DNA of 45,685 bases, taken from contig VGEP01000036.1 in the NCBI GenBank assembly GCA_016869215.1, positions 1-45,685 of the forward strand, read 5' to 3'. Below the pieces are notes generated by a model. The model searched no databases and was not told the DNA's origin. It was given only the letters and a program-made list of their open reading frames with translations. A program made the position numbers and the translations under genes. This document shows, piece after piece, positions 1-8,503 of this stretch (position 1 is the stretch's first letter; each line of letters begins with the position of its first letter). Origin of the DNA: Alphaproteobacteria bacterium. GTDB taxonomy: Bacteria; Pseudomonadota; Alphaproteobacteria; Rhizobiales; Xanthobacteraceae.

Positions 1-1694
<1,694 letters not shown>

Positions 1695-1698
1695 GGCA

Positions 1699-1755
1699 GT
1701 GAAAATAGCTTACTGCCTTACGTCTTACAAGCTTACCGCTTTGCTGTGAAAATAG
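1699..1755 (-). promoter_or_regulatory. Repeat array upstream of the AbrB-type gene (candidate autoregulatory operator)
   Basis: Four copies of CTTAC (GTAAG on the gene's strand) start at 1709, 1717, 1724 and 1732, that is every 7-8 bases. Two exact copies of GTGAAAATAG flank the array at 1699-1708 and 1746-1755. The stretch is AT-rich compared with its surroundings and lies immediately upstream of the AbrB-type start codon, where such proteins usually bind to repress their own promoter. Binding is inferred. Confidence 0.5.
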
Positions 1756-1790
1756 TCCGTGACTTTATTCCTATACTCCCCTAAATCCCC

Positions 1791-1852
1791 CGCCATCCCC
1801 GCTCACCGAGGGCGCCTTCCGGAGGCGTTCGGTTGGCGGAGCGGGGACGGCG
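1791..1852. repeat. Long intergenic inverted repeat
   Basis: CGCC and TCCCCGCTC on the left pair with GAGCGGGGA and GGCG on the right; inside lies a second small stem (GCGCCT with AGGCG). No T-run follows, so it is more likely a palindromic intergenic element than a terminator. It makes a coding start upstream of it for the next gene unlikely. Confidence 0.55.
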
Positions 1853-1953
1853 GCGCCCGCGCGTCTGGTTCGCAGCACGCCGCGCAGAATGCTGCGCCAT
1901 TTGCCGACGACGACGATCGCAGCCCGTACGATTATCCGCGGCCGGCCGATCCG

Positions 1954-2328
1954 ATGCGCGCCTCGATCGCGTACTCGCTGCGCGATCCGCGCACGCCCGG
2001 CGGCGCGCATGCCGATGTGCTGCGCTGGTCGCTGGTCCGCAAGATCAACACGATCATGGGCCATCCCGCGCGCTGCAAGGATGCCGCGTGCCGCCGCGCC
2101 AAGGCCTGCGTCGGTCCGGACGTCCGCTGCGACCGCGAAATCCCGCCGCGCCAGGTCAGCGAGGAGCAGGGCGAGCGAAACCTTGCGTTCTTTCAGCGCG
2201 AACTGCGAAGGCGGGTCGAGGAGGACGCGTCGGCGCGGGAGCGCTTCGCGGCCAACGCTACGCCTGCGCCCGCTGCAGCTTCTCGCCGTCGAAGCCGAGC
2301 TTCGAATCCGAGCGCCGGACGGCCTTGA
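1954..2328 (+). CDS. Conserved hypothetical protein with a Cys-rich motif
   Basis: Not assigned to a named family. The frame encodes MRASIAYSLRDPRTPGGAHA followed by a basic segment with four cysteines (CKDAAC, KAC, VRC) spaced C-x4-C-x5-C-x6-C, which could bind a metal or be structural. The C-terminal half is charged and helical, ending in an Ala/Arg-rich tail. The frame stays open upstream to a GTG at 1759, but that extension crosses a long palindrome, so the ATG at 1954 is preferred; neither has a clear Shine-Dalgarno sequence. The last 71 bases overlap the opposite-strand gene that ends at 2258. Protein-like composition and the cysteine pattern support coding; function is unknown. Confidence 0.5.
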   Translation: MRASIAYSLRDPRTPGGAHADVLRWSLVRKINTIMGHPARCKDAACRRAKACVGPDVRCDREIPPRQVSEEQGERNLAFFQRELRRRVEEDASARERFAANATPAPAAASRRRSRASNPSAGRP

Positions 2329-2527
2329 TATTCATCGGCGGAATGCCGGACTTCTCGGCGATCGCGCGGTCCTGCGCGGCGATGGCGGCCTTGGCCGGCT
2401 CGTCCTTGTCGAGGCCGCCGAGGATGTCGGCCGGCACGCGGCGGTTGGAGCGTTGCGTGCCGTCTTCGTACAGCACGTCGAACAGCACGAAATCGCCGGC
2501 GCTGCGGGTTCCAGGTTTGCGAGCCAT
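2258..2527 (-). CDS. Small conserved hypothetical protein (89 aa)
   Basis: A compact acidic/basic protein beginning MARKPGTRSAGDFVLFDVLY, followed by EDGTQRSNRRVPADILGG and a helical region ending KLGFDGEKLQRAQA. It has no signal peptide or membrane segment. I recognise the general pattern as a small protein found in Bradyrhizobium-like genomes but know of no function. The ATG at 2527 is chosen because family-like sequence starts there; the frame remains open upstream, but that stretch is low-complexity Arg/Ala sequence. A weak GGGGAC lies about 7-12 bases upstream. Its 3' end overlaps that of the converging gene. Confidence 0.7.
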   Translation of the reverse strand: MARKPGTRSAGDFVLFDVLYEDGTQRSNRRVPADILGGLDKDEPAKAAIAAQDRAIAEKSGIPPMNIKAVRRSDSKLGFDGEKLQRAQA

Positions 2528-2658
2528 GGTTTTGTCCCCAGTCGTTGTTGCTTTGGCGCCCCCGCGCGGGCGCGTTCTGCCCGAAAAGCGCGAAAAGCGC
2601 AATCGCGCGGCTGCATGGCTCGGCGTGTGGGTCCTGCATGGGTCGGATTCTTGTGTCC

Positions 2659-2715
2659 CGCGCCGACCGCTTCGGTCGCGCGCCTGTTCAACGGCGCGCG
2701 CCCTCGCCGGCGCGG
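2659..2715. repeat. Dispersed GC-rich palindromic element, copy 1
   Basis: Starts CGCGCCGACCGCTTCGGTCG and ends CCCTCGCCGGCGCGG. The same ends, with a different centre, occur at 3227-3316. It sits in the intergenic space upstream of the secreted protein gene. Confidence 0.6.
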
Positions 2716-2818
2716 GCACGGCTCACGTCTCCGTGAAACCTGCATCCGAACGGCCGTTCGCAACGGTAATCCCGTGCGGAAGCGCCGCTGCGGCGCGTAC
2801 GACAGGGGAGAGACGGTC

Positions 2819-3208
2819 ATGCGAGCGTTAACGATGACGATGGCGGCTTTGGCGCTCGGCGCGGCGGCGGCGCAGGGTCCGGCGCAAGGTTCGGAGCGTT
2901 ACGACGCCTGGCCCGTGCTCAAGAGCACGTTCCCGTCGACCGGCGGCGGCGGGTACACCATCAAGGGCTACGACCCGGTGATCGCGGGCGGCAAATGCAT
3001 CACCACCTTCATGGCGGTGTCGTCGGACACGCCGCCCGAGGTTTATGCGAACGTCGCCGAGTTCGACGCCGTGCCCGCGCAGGGCGGCACGCTCTGCACC
3101 AACGGCAAGTGGAAGGCGTTCGGCGACGGCGGATCGGGCACGACGCCGTTCAAGTTCTTCTTCAAGGACGGCGTGTTCCGCGCCGCTCCCGTGGAGGCGG
3201 CGAAGTGA
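2819..3208 (+). CDS. Predicted secreted protein of unknown function (129 aa)
   Basis: The N-terminus MRALTMTMAALALGAAAAQG has the charged-hydrophobic-Ala pattern of a Sec signal peptide, with cleavage likely near residue 18-24. The mature part is rich in Gly, Lys and aromatic residues (GGGGYTIKGYDPVIAGGKC, FKFFFKDGVFRAAP) and has two cysteines, Cys60 and Cys93, that could form a disulfide in the periplasm. A good Shine-Dalgarno (GGGGAGAG) precedes the ATG. It stands alone on its strand. I do not recognise a named domain. Confidence 0.75.
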   Translation: MRALTMTMAALALGAAAAQGPAQGSERYDAWPVLKSTFPSTGGGGYTIKGYDPVIAGGKCITTFMAVSSDTPPEVYANVAEFDAVPAQGGTLCTNGKWKAFGDGGSGTTPFKFFFKDGVFRAAPVEAAK

Positions 3209-3226
3209 GGGGCTTTTTTTGGTGGC

Positions 3227-3316
3227 CGCGCCGATCGCTTCGGTCGCACGCCTATTCCGTCAGGGCGTTCACGCCCGTCTGCGACGGGCTACGGGCGTGC
3301 TCCCTCGCCGGCGCGG
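3227..3316. repeat. Dispersed GC-rich palindromic element, copy 2
   Basis: Shares its ends with the copy at 2659-2715 (CGCGCCGATCGCTTCGGTCG and CCCTCGCCGGCGCGG) but carries a longer centre with its own inverted repeat (GGGCGTTCACGCCC and CCCGTCTGCGACGGG). It directly abuts the stop codon of the DUF1330 gene at 3317. Confidence 0.6.
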
Positions 3317-3610
3317 CTACTCCAACCCCTCCACAATCCGCACGTCGCGGACCGCGCCGTCGCCGAGCGCCTTCAGCGCGTTCTGGTAGCCGGCGCTGGC
3401 GTAGGCGGCCCGCGCCTGCTCGACGCTCGGAAACTCCGAGATCACGATGCGGTCCTTCAGGCCGGCCTCGTACGCAGCCGCCGCGGTGCCGCGCGCGATG
3501 TACTTGCAGCCGAACGGCGCGGTGGCCTTCGGCGCCATCTCGGCATAGGCCGCGAGCTTCTTGGGGTCCGAGATCGAGCGGTAGATCGTGACCCAGTAGC
3601 CTTTGGGCAT
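3317..3610 (-). CDS. DUF1330 family protein (97 aa)
   Basis: A small alpha/beta ferredoxin-like (dimeric alpha-beta barrel) protein. The family pattern is clear: MPKGYWVTIYRSISDPKKLA at the N-terminus, YIARGT in the middle and RIVISEFPSVEQARAAYAS before the C-terminus. These proteins are cytoplasmic and have no settled biochemical role. A GGAGC sequence precedes the ATG. A paralogue with the same C-terminal signature (RIVEGLE) lies just upstream at 3816-4112 on the same strand, which points to a tandem duplication; a palindromic repeat separates the two. Confidence 0.9.
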   Translation of the reverse strand: MPKGYWVTIYRSISDPKKLAAYAEMAPKATAPFGCKYIARGTAAAAYEAGLKDRIVISEFPSVEQARAAYASAGYQNALKALGDGAVRDVRIVEGLE

Positions 3611-3664
3611 GGCGGTGCTCCGTCGCTAACAGTGCGTGGCGTTGCCGCCTGCCGCGGTGTTTCT

Positions 3665-3802
3665 CCCTCTCCCCGCTTGCGGGGAGAGGGTCGGGGTGAG
3701 GGGCTGTTGCCACGAATTTCAGATGCTCAGTTTCGTTGAAACGCCCCCTCACCCGACCTCGCTTCGTTCGGTCGACCTCTCCCCGCAAGCGGGGAGAGGT
3801 GA
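3665..3802. repeat. Paired palindromic intergenic element between the DUF1330 genes
   Basis: Two hairpins, CCTCTCCCCGCTTGCGGGG and CCTCTCCCCGCAAGCGGGG, each self-complementary, lie at the ends. Inside them GGGTGAGGGG and CCCCTCACCC are also inverted copies, so the whole 138 bases can fold as one large cruciform. Elements of this CCTCTCCCCGC type are widespread between genes in Hyphomicrobiales. Confidence 0.75.
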
Positions 3803-3815
3803 CATCGCGGCAAAG

Positions 3816-4112
3816 CTATTCCAGCCCTTCCACAATCCGCAGGTCGCGCTCGGCGCAACCGTCGAACGCCTTCAGCGCCGCGCCGTATTCCGGGCTGTCG
3901 TGCGCCTCGATTGCCTTCGCCACGCTCTCGAACTCCACGATCACGATGCGGCCCTTGATGCCGGCCTCGTAGGCGGCGGCGGCGTCCCCGCGCGCCACAT
4001 AGCGCGCGCCGTACTTGGCGAAGGCGGGACCGGCGAGCTTGGCGTAGGCCGCAAGCTTCTCCGGATCCTTGATCGAACGATACGCCGAAACGAGATAGCC
4101 CTTCTTCGCCAT
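3816..4112 (-). CDS. DUF1330 family protein (98 aa), paralogue
   Basis: Same fold and family as the 3317-3610 gene: MAKKGYLVSAYRSIKDPEKL, YVARGDAAAAYEAGIKGRIV, then EFESVAKAIEAHDSPEYGAA and the shared ending RIVEGLE. Its coding start lies 86 bases from a perfect FNR/FixK-type palindrome, and it diverges from the ligA-type gene. It may therefore be the target of that site. The ATG at 4112 is preferred because family sequence begins there; in-frame upstream sequence is not family-like. Biochemical function is unknown. Confidence 0.9.
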   Translation of the reverse strand: MAKKGYLVSAYRSIKDPEKLAAYAKLAGPAFAKYGARYVARGDAAAAYEAGIKGRIVIVEFESVAKAIEAHDSPEYGAALKAFDGCAERDLRIVEGLE

Positions 4113-4198
4113 TTCACTCTCCGTCGCACACCCATCCGCCGCGCACGGCGGCCGGGGCGCAAGACTATCGCAAGCGCCCGCCAATGCCACCCCGCGGC

Positions 4199-4212
4199 TT
4201 GATCCAGATCAA
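4199..4212. promoter_or_regulatory. Perfect FNR/FixK-type binding site
   Basis: The sequence TTGATCCAGATCAA matches the symmetrical consensus TTGAT-N4-ATCAA for FNR, FnrN and FixK regulators exactly. It lies midway between the divergent DUF1330 gene (start 4112) and the ligA-type gene (start 4299). A GATAGT at 4164-4169 on the minus strand is a possible -10 element; on the plus strand the -10 region is less clear. Low-oxygen control of one or both genes is inferred. Confidence 0.65.
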
Positions 4213-4298
4213 AGCCCCTCCGCCGGCGACGGTTACAAAGGAAACGATCAGCCGGACGGCCGTTGTTCAGACGTCCGGGGCCATCGGGACAACCGGCC

Positions 4299-4640
4299 AT
4301 GCATCCGCACGCGATCCCCGGCACCATGCTATTCGAGGGCGACCTGGCCCGGAAGGGCCTGCCCCTCAACCGCATGTGCTTCTCCTTCAACAGCGCCGAA
4401 AACCGCGCCGCGTTTCTGAAAGACGAGGACGCCTATTGCGCGAAATACGGGCTGACGCCCGAGCAGCGCGCGGCGGTGAAGAGCCGCGATGTGCTGGCGA
4501 TGCTGAAAGCGGGCGGCAACATCTACTACCTCGCTAAGCTCGCCGGGATTTTCGGGCTCAACGTGCAGGACATCGGCGCGCAGCAGACCGGCATGAGCGT
4601 GGACGCGTTCAAAGAGAAGCTCGTGGCGGCAGGGAGATAA
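4299..4640 (+). CDS. ligA: Protocatechuate 4,5-dioxygenase alpha subunit-like (LigA family)
   Basis: A 113-residue helical protein of the LigA family, the small subunit that caps the active site of class III extradiol dioxygenases. Family landmarks are PGTMLFEGDLARKGLPLNRM, the FSFNSAENRAAFLKDEDAY segment, LTPEQRAAVKSRDVLAML, GGNIYYLAKLAGIFG and the C-terminal MSVDAFKEKL. The gene for the catalytic subunit follows 5 bases after the stop, so the two are certainly co-transcribed. The ATG at 4299 is chosen because the family pattern starts at PGTMLF; an upstream in-frame ATG at 4263 would add twelve unconserved residues. The substrate could be protocatechuate or a related catechol such as gallate or methylgallate. 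Confidence 0.88.
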   Translation: MHPHAIPGTMLFEGDLARKGLPLNRMCFSFNSAENRAAFLKDEDAYCAKYGLTPEQRAAVKSRDVLAMLKAGGNIYYLAKLAGIFGLNVQDIGAQQTGMSVDAFKEKLVAAGR

Positions 4641-4645
4641 TCGTC

Positions 4646-5509
4646 ATGGCGCGCATCGTCGGCGGCATCGGCACGACCCACGTTCCCGCGATCGGCAAGG
4701 CGATCGCCGAGCGCAAACAGAAGGACCCGTACTGGAGCCCGTTCTTCGACGGCTTCGACGCGGTGCATGGCTGGCTCGCGCGCACCAGGCCCGACGTGGC
4801 GGTGGTGTTCTACAACGATCATGGATTGAACTTCTTCCTCGACAAAATGCCGACCTTCGCGGTCGGCGCGGCGGACCTGTATCGCAACGAGGACGAAGGC
4901 TGGGGCATTCCGGTATCGAAGGCGCTCGCCGGCGATGCCGCGTTCTCTTGGCACGTGATCAACGGGCTCGTCGCCGACGAGTTCGACGTCACCATGTGTC
5001 AGGACATGCTGGTCGATCACGCCGTGACCATCCCAATGGCGCTGATGTGGCCAGGGGAGGGGGGCTGCCCGGTGAAGATCATCCCCATCTCGATCAACAC
5101 CGTGCAGCACCCTCTCCCGTCGGTTTCGCGCTGCCTCAAGCTCGGCCGCTCGGTCGGCCGCGCCATCGAGTCCTACGACAAGGACCTGCGCGTGGTGGTG
5201 ATCGGCACCGGCGGGCTGTCGCACCAGCTCGACGGCGAGCGGGCGGGTTTCATCAACAAGCCGTTCGACACGCTGTGCATGGACAAGCTCGCAAGCGACC
5301 CCGAGGCGCTGACGCGCTACACGATCCCGGAGCTGGTGGAGCAGGCCGGCGCACAGGGCGTGGAGCTGCTGAACTGGGTCGCGATGCGCGGCGCGCTCAC
5401 CGGCCGGGTGGCGGAGCTGCACCGCAACTATCACATCCCGATTTCCAACACGGCGGCGGCGACAATGCTGTTCGACAACATCCCGGTGGCGCAGCGGAAG
5501 GCGGCGTAA
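4646..5509 (+). CDS. ligB: Class III extradiol ring-cleavage dioxygenase, catalytic beta subunit (LigB family)
   Basis: Cleaves a catecholic ring next to the hydroxyls with O2 and non-haem Fe(II). The iron ligands expected from LigB are present: His12 (GGIGTTHVPA), His59 (FYNDHGLNFF) and Glu240 (QGVELLNW). The acid-base His193 sits in GTGGLSHQLDG. Length, 287 residues, is close to LigB (about 300). It follows ligA after 5 bases, with an AGGGAGA upstream. The final residues NTAAATMLFDN are also family-like. Protocatechuate 4,5-cleavage is the best guess, but other members of this subfamily act on gallate, methylgallate or other diols. The genes for the later meta-cleavage steps (ligC, ligI, ligJ, ligK types) are not seen in the window, so the route after cleavage is unknown. 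It converges with the LLM gene, with 10 bases between the ends. Confidence 0.88.
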   Translation: MARIVGGIGTTHVPAIGKAIAERKQKDPYWSPFFDGFDAVHGWLARTRPDVAVVFYNDHGLNFFLDKMPTFAVGAADLYRNEDEGWGIPVSKALAGDAAFSWHVINGLVADEFDVTMCQDMLVDHAVTIPMALMWPGEGGCPVKIIPISINTVQHPLPSVSRCLKLGRSVGRAIESYDKDLRVVVIGTGGLSHQLDGERAGFINKPFDTLCMDKLASDPEALTRYTIPELVEQAGAQGVELLNWVAMRGALTGRVAELHRNYHIPISNTAAATMLFDNIPVAQRKAA

Positions 5510-5519
5510 CGGAGCGAGG

Positions 5520-6662
5520 CTAGCGGTTGCGGAACGCCGGGATCACGTCCTTGGCGAACCAGCGCAACTGTTCCTGGAATTCCTTTGGCCCCATACCCTC
5601 GCACCAGTGGATCATGAAGCTGTCGAGGCCGGGATATTTCGCCTCGATCGACTTGATGCCGTCGATCACGTCCTTTGGACTGCCGCAGAACCACGCCTTC
5701 TGACGGATGCCTTCGGCCAGCGTCGGCGTCTGCGCCGGCGCGCCGGGCGAGCCCCAGGCGCGGCCTTCGTCGTCGGCATAGCGCACGAAGCCGAACGGCG
5801 CGAACCACTTGAAGCGCTCGTCGTGGGCGGGTTCGAGCTTGCGGATCGCCTCGGCCTGGTTGTCGGCGAGATAGACGCCGGCGCCCCAGATCACGTCCTC
5901 GCCGAGCTGCTTCGGTCGCCCGTGCTTTTCGCACGCCGCCTGATAGCCACGCAGCATGTCGTCGAGAATCTTCTCGCCGTTGAACGTCACCATGCCCTTG
6001 AAGCCGTATTTCGCCAGCATGTCGATGGTCCGGCCGCTGGCGATCGGCATCCAGATTTCCACCGGCCGGTGTTTGGGCCGCGGCACCATGGTGACGTCCT
6101 TGAGCGTGTAGCCGCGGAATTCGACCGGCGGCGGCACCTCGTAGTGGCGTCCCTTGTGGTGGAACTGCGGCTCGTTGAAGCACTTCAACAGCAGCTCGAC
6201 CTGCTCCTCGAACAGCGCGCGGTTCTTGTCGGCGTCGATGAGCGGCGCGCCGAAGCTTTCGACCTCGCGCGTGTGGTAGCCGCGGCCGACGCCCATGATG
6301 ACGCGGCCGTCGGTGACGATGTCCGCCATGGCGTAGTCTTCGGCGAGGCGGACCGGGTGCCACATCGGCAGGATGTTGAAGGCGCAGCCGAACTTCAGGC
6401 GCTTGGTCTGGGTCGCGAGCCAGAGCCCGAGTTGCACCAGGTTCGGGAACACTTCGTAGCCCTCGCGCTGGAAATGGTGCTCGGCCATCCACAGGACGTC
6501 GAAGCCTGTTTCGTCCATCGTCCGCGCCACGTCGCGCGCCGAGAAGAACGCCTCGCGCAGCCGTTCGTCGCTGTAGCGCCGCTCGTTTGCGGGCGTGCCG
6601 TCGCGGCCGATGTTGTCGAGCTCGATCTGGCCGACGTAAAGAACATGGAACTTGGTGATCAT
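5520..6662 (-). CDS. LLM-class flavin-dependent oxidoreductase (bacterial luciferase-like)
   Basis: A 380-residue TIM-barrel protein of the luciferase-like monooxygenase superfamily, which uses reduced FMN or F420. Typical elements are the early FDVLWMAEHHFQREGYEVFP, the segment RLKFGCAFNILPMWHPVRLA, VTDGRVIMGVGRGYHTREVE, and the C-terminal CGSPKDVIDGIKSIEAKYPG. GHH/EHHF and GVGRGY are hallmark motifs. It lies 6 bases after a redoxin gene and downstream of a 2-hydroxyacid dehydrogenase on the same strand, so it is probably the third gene of that operon. The substrate cannot be read from the sequence; oxidation of an aromatic or a ketone would suit the surroundings. No flavin reductase is adjacent. 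Confidence 0.88.
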   Translation of the reverse strand: MITKFHVLYVGQIELDNIGRDGTPANERRYSDERLREAFFSARDVARTMDETGFDVLWMAEHHFQREGYEVFPNLVQLGLWLATQTKRLKFGCAFNILPMWHPVRLAEDYAMADIVTDGRVIMGVGRGYHTREVESFGAPLIDADKNRALFEEQVELLLKCFNEPQFHHKGRHYEVPPPVEFRGYTLKDVTMVPRPKHRPVEIWMPIASGRTIDMLAKYGFKGMVTFNGEKILDDMLRGYQAACEKHGRPKQLGEDVIWGAGVYLADNQAEAIRKLEPAHDERFKWFAPFGFVRYADDEGRAWGSPGAPAQTPTLAEGIRQKAWFCGSPKDVIDGIKSIEAKYPGLDSFMIHWCEGMGPKEFQEQLRWFAKDVIPAFRNR

Positions 6663-6668
6663 CGCGCG

Positions 6669-7220
6669 TCAGTCCCGCCACTTGATCGAGCAGCCCATGC
6701 TCGGAGTCTGCTGCTCCGGGCCGCGGCCGGTTTCGGCCACGAGCTTCATCGCTTCGAACAGCTCGCGCCGCGCGCCGGGCACGAGGCTCGTGCGCGAGGC
6801 GTCGAGCCGGCCACGGTATTGCAGCCCGTCCTTGGCGTCGAAGCCGAAGAAGTCGGGCGTGCACTGCGCACCGTAGGCACGTGCGATGTCCTGGGTCTCG
6901 TCGATCACGTAAGGAAATCCGAAGCGGTGCTTCCGGGCGACGGCTTTCATGTTGTCGAACGAGTCCTCGGGATAATCGTCCGGGTCGTTCGACATGATGC
7001 CGATGAAGCCGATGCCGATTTGCCGGAGAGCGGCCGCTTCCTCGACGATGCGGGAGATCGTCGCCTTCACATAGGGGCAGTGGTTGCAGATGAACACGAC
7101 CACGGTGCCCTTCGGACCGTGCACGTCGGCGAGCGAATAGAGCTTGCCGTCGACGCCCTTGAGCTTGAAGTCGCGGGCTTTCCATCCGAAATCGCAGATG
7201 CCGGTCTTGGTGAGAACCAT
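6669..7220 (-). CDS. Thioredoxin-fold redoxin (AhpC/TSA-type)
   Basis: A 183-residue cytoplasmic thioredoxin-fold protein. VVVFICNHCPYVKA carries a CxxC pair, Cys45-Asn-His-Cys48, in the place of the usual WCGPC. Later elements fit the family: FIGIMSNDPDDYPEDSFD, RFGFPYVIDETQDIARAYG and QCTPDFFGFDAKDGLQYRGR, with the cis-Pro of the TPD motif. These CNHCP proteins are common thiol reductases or peroxidases in proteobacteria. GGAGAG precedes the ATG at 7220; a longer frame upstream is not family-like. It lies 6 bases before the LLM gene and 56 after the dehydrogenase gene, consistent with one operon. Confidence 0.88.
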   Translation of the reverse strand: MVLTKTGICDFGWKARDFKLKGVDGKLYSLADVHGPKGTVVVFICNHCPYVKATISRIVEEAAALRQIGIGFIGIMSNDPDDYPEDSFDNMKAVARKHRFGFPYVIDETQDIARAYGAQCTPDFFGFDAKDGLQYRGRLDASRTSLVPGARRELFEAMKLVAETGRGPEQQTPSMGCSIKWRD

Positions 7221-7276
7221 GGCACTCTCCTGGGAAGTCGGCGCTTGGAACGTCGGCGGGTAATCCCCGTGGCGGA

Positions 7277-8347
7277 TCAATCGCCCGGGCGGAAACCCAT
7301 GATCGACTCGAACCGCCTGGCGTAGGCCGGCCACACTTCAGGATTGACCATGCGCGGCGGACGCTTGCCATCGAGCGCCTCGATCAGCTGTTCGGCGGCG
7401 AACTTGCCCATGTTGGCGCGCGCCTCGCGCGTGACGCCGGCGGTGTGCGGGCTCGCGATCACGTTGTCGAACTGCAGCAGCGGATGGTCGGAGGGCGGCG
7501 GCTCCTTGGCCCAGACGTCGAGGCCTGCGCCCGCGATGCGCTTCTCGCGCAACGCCTTCTCCAGCGCCTTCTCGTCATGGATGTGGCCGCGCGCGGTGGT
7601 GATGAAAAAGGCGTGCGGCTGCATCAGCGCATACTGCCGCTCGCCGATCATGCCGCGCGACTTGTCGTCGAGCGGGCAGTTGATCGACACGAAGTCGGCG
7701 CGCCGCATCAATTCGTCGAGTTCGACCTTCGTTGCGCCGCGTTCGGCCATGGTGGCCTCGTCGAGATAAGGGTCGTAGGCGATGACGTTCATCTCGAACA
7801 GCGTACGGCATAGCTTCGCTACGCGGCGGCCGACGTTTCCGAGCCCAACGATGCCGACGGTGCGGTGGTTGATGTCGGCGCCCATGTAGGCGTTGCGGTC
7901 GTGCATCGTGCCTTTGCGAAGCACGTGATTGGTCTGGATGATCTGCTTCGACAGCGTGAGCATCATCGCCAGCACGTGGGCCGCGACGGCATCGGCGTTG
8001 CCGCCGGTCTGGTTCACGACCAGCACGCCTGCGTCGGTGCAGTCCTTGACGTTGACGGTGTCGTAGCCCGCGCCGCCGGTCGACACGATCAGGAGCTTCG
8101 GCGCGCGCGCCAGCAGTTCCTTGTGGACGTGGTACTTCGGCAGCAGCTCGTCGCGCGCCGACGTGACCTGATAGGCGTGCGCCGCGGCAATGATCGGCGA
8201 CGCGACCGCGTCGGCGGTGTCGTTTTCAAGCTTGTCGATGCGGATTTCCGGGCGCCGCCCGAGAATTTCCAGGTAACAGGGGTGGTTGAGAAACTTCACA
8301 TAAAAGACGCGCTTGACGTTTTCCTTGACTGTCGGACTTCCGGTCAT
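7277..8347 (-). CDS. D-isomer-specific 2-hydroxyacid dehydrogenase
   Basis: NAD(P)-dependent oxidation or reduction of a 2-hydroxyacid/2-oxoacid pair in the cytoplasm. The Rossmann motif is VGIVGLGNVGRRVA. Catalytic residues are all present: Arg in FITTARGHIHDEKAL, Glu in AGLDVWAKEPPPSDHP and His in ASPHTAGVTREA. The N-terminal catalytic domain has STGGAGYDTVN and QTGGNADAVAAHVLAMMLTL, as in PGDH/hydroxypyruvate reductase-like members. Length is 356 residues. The ATG at 8347 is preferred; a longer frame continues upstream over the divergent transglycosylase gene but is low-complexity. It heads the dehydrogenase-redoxin-LLM block. It could process a 2-oxo acid from ring cleavage; the true substrate is not evident. 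Confidence 0.9.
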   Translation of the reverse strand: MTGSPTVKENVKRVFYVKFLNHPCYLEILGRRPEIRIDKLENDTADAVASPIIAAAHAYQVTSARDELLPKYHVHKELLARAPKLLIVSTGGAGYDTVNVKDCTDAGVLVVNQTGGNADAVAAHVLAMMLTLSKQIIQTNHVLRKGTMHDRNAYMGADINHRTVGIVGLGNVGRRVAKLCRTLFEMNVIAYDPYLDEATMAERGATKVELDELMRRADFVSINCPLDDKSRGMIGERQYALMQPHAFFITTARGHIHDEKALEKALREKRIAGAGLDVWAKEPPPSDHPLLQFDNVIASPHTAGVTREARANMGKFAAEQLIEALDGKRPPRMVNPEVWPAYARRFESIMGFRPGD

Positions 8348-8503
8348 TGCGTTCCCCGCCCCTTGTAGCTGCGTGACATTCTTGCCACTGCGGCCGTGAC
8401 CCGTCCAGCGCGGAGCGGCCTTGGAACGAACCGCGACGGCTGTGAGTTGCCCCGCAAGCGCCACGCAAATGCCGTAGACGGCCGCTTGCGTGTCTTGTGT
8501 GGG

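Noticed and set aside
5520-6662. RutA-type pyrimidine monooxygenase
   Set aside because: LLM family, but its N-terminus and surroundings do not match RutA and no rut genes are adjacent.
5607-7325. Long plus-strand frame antisense to the LLM and redoxin genes
   Set aside because: No family pattern; codon composition fits the antisense of GC-rich genes.
5431-7371. A 646-codon open minus-strand frame across the LLM and redoxin genes
   Set aside because: Arg/Ala-rich; same strand but different frame from the two recognisable proteins, which explain the region.
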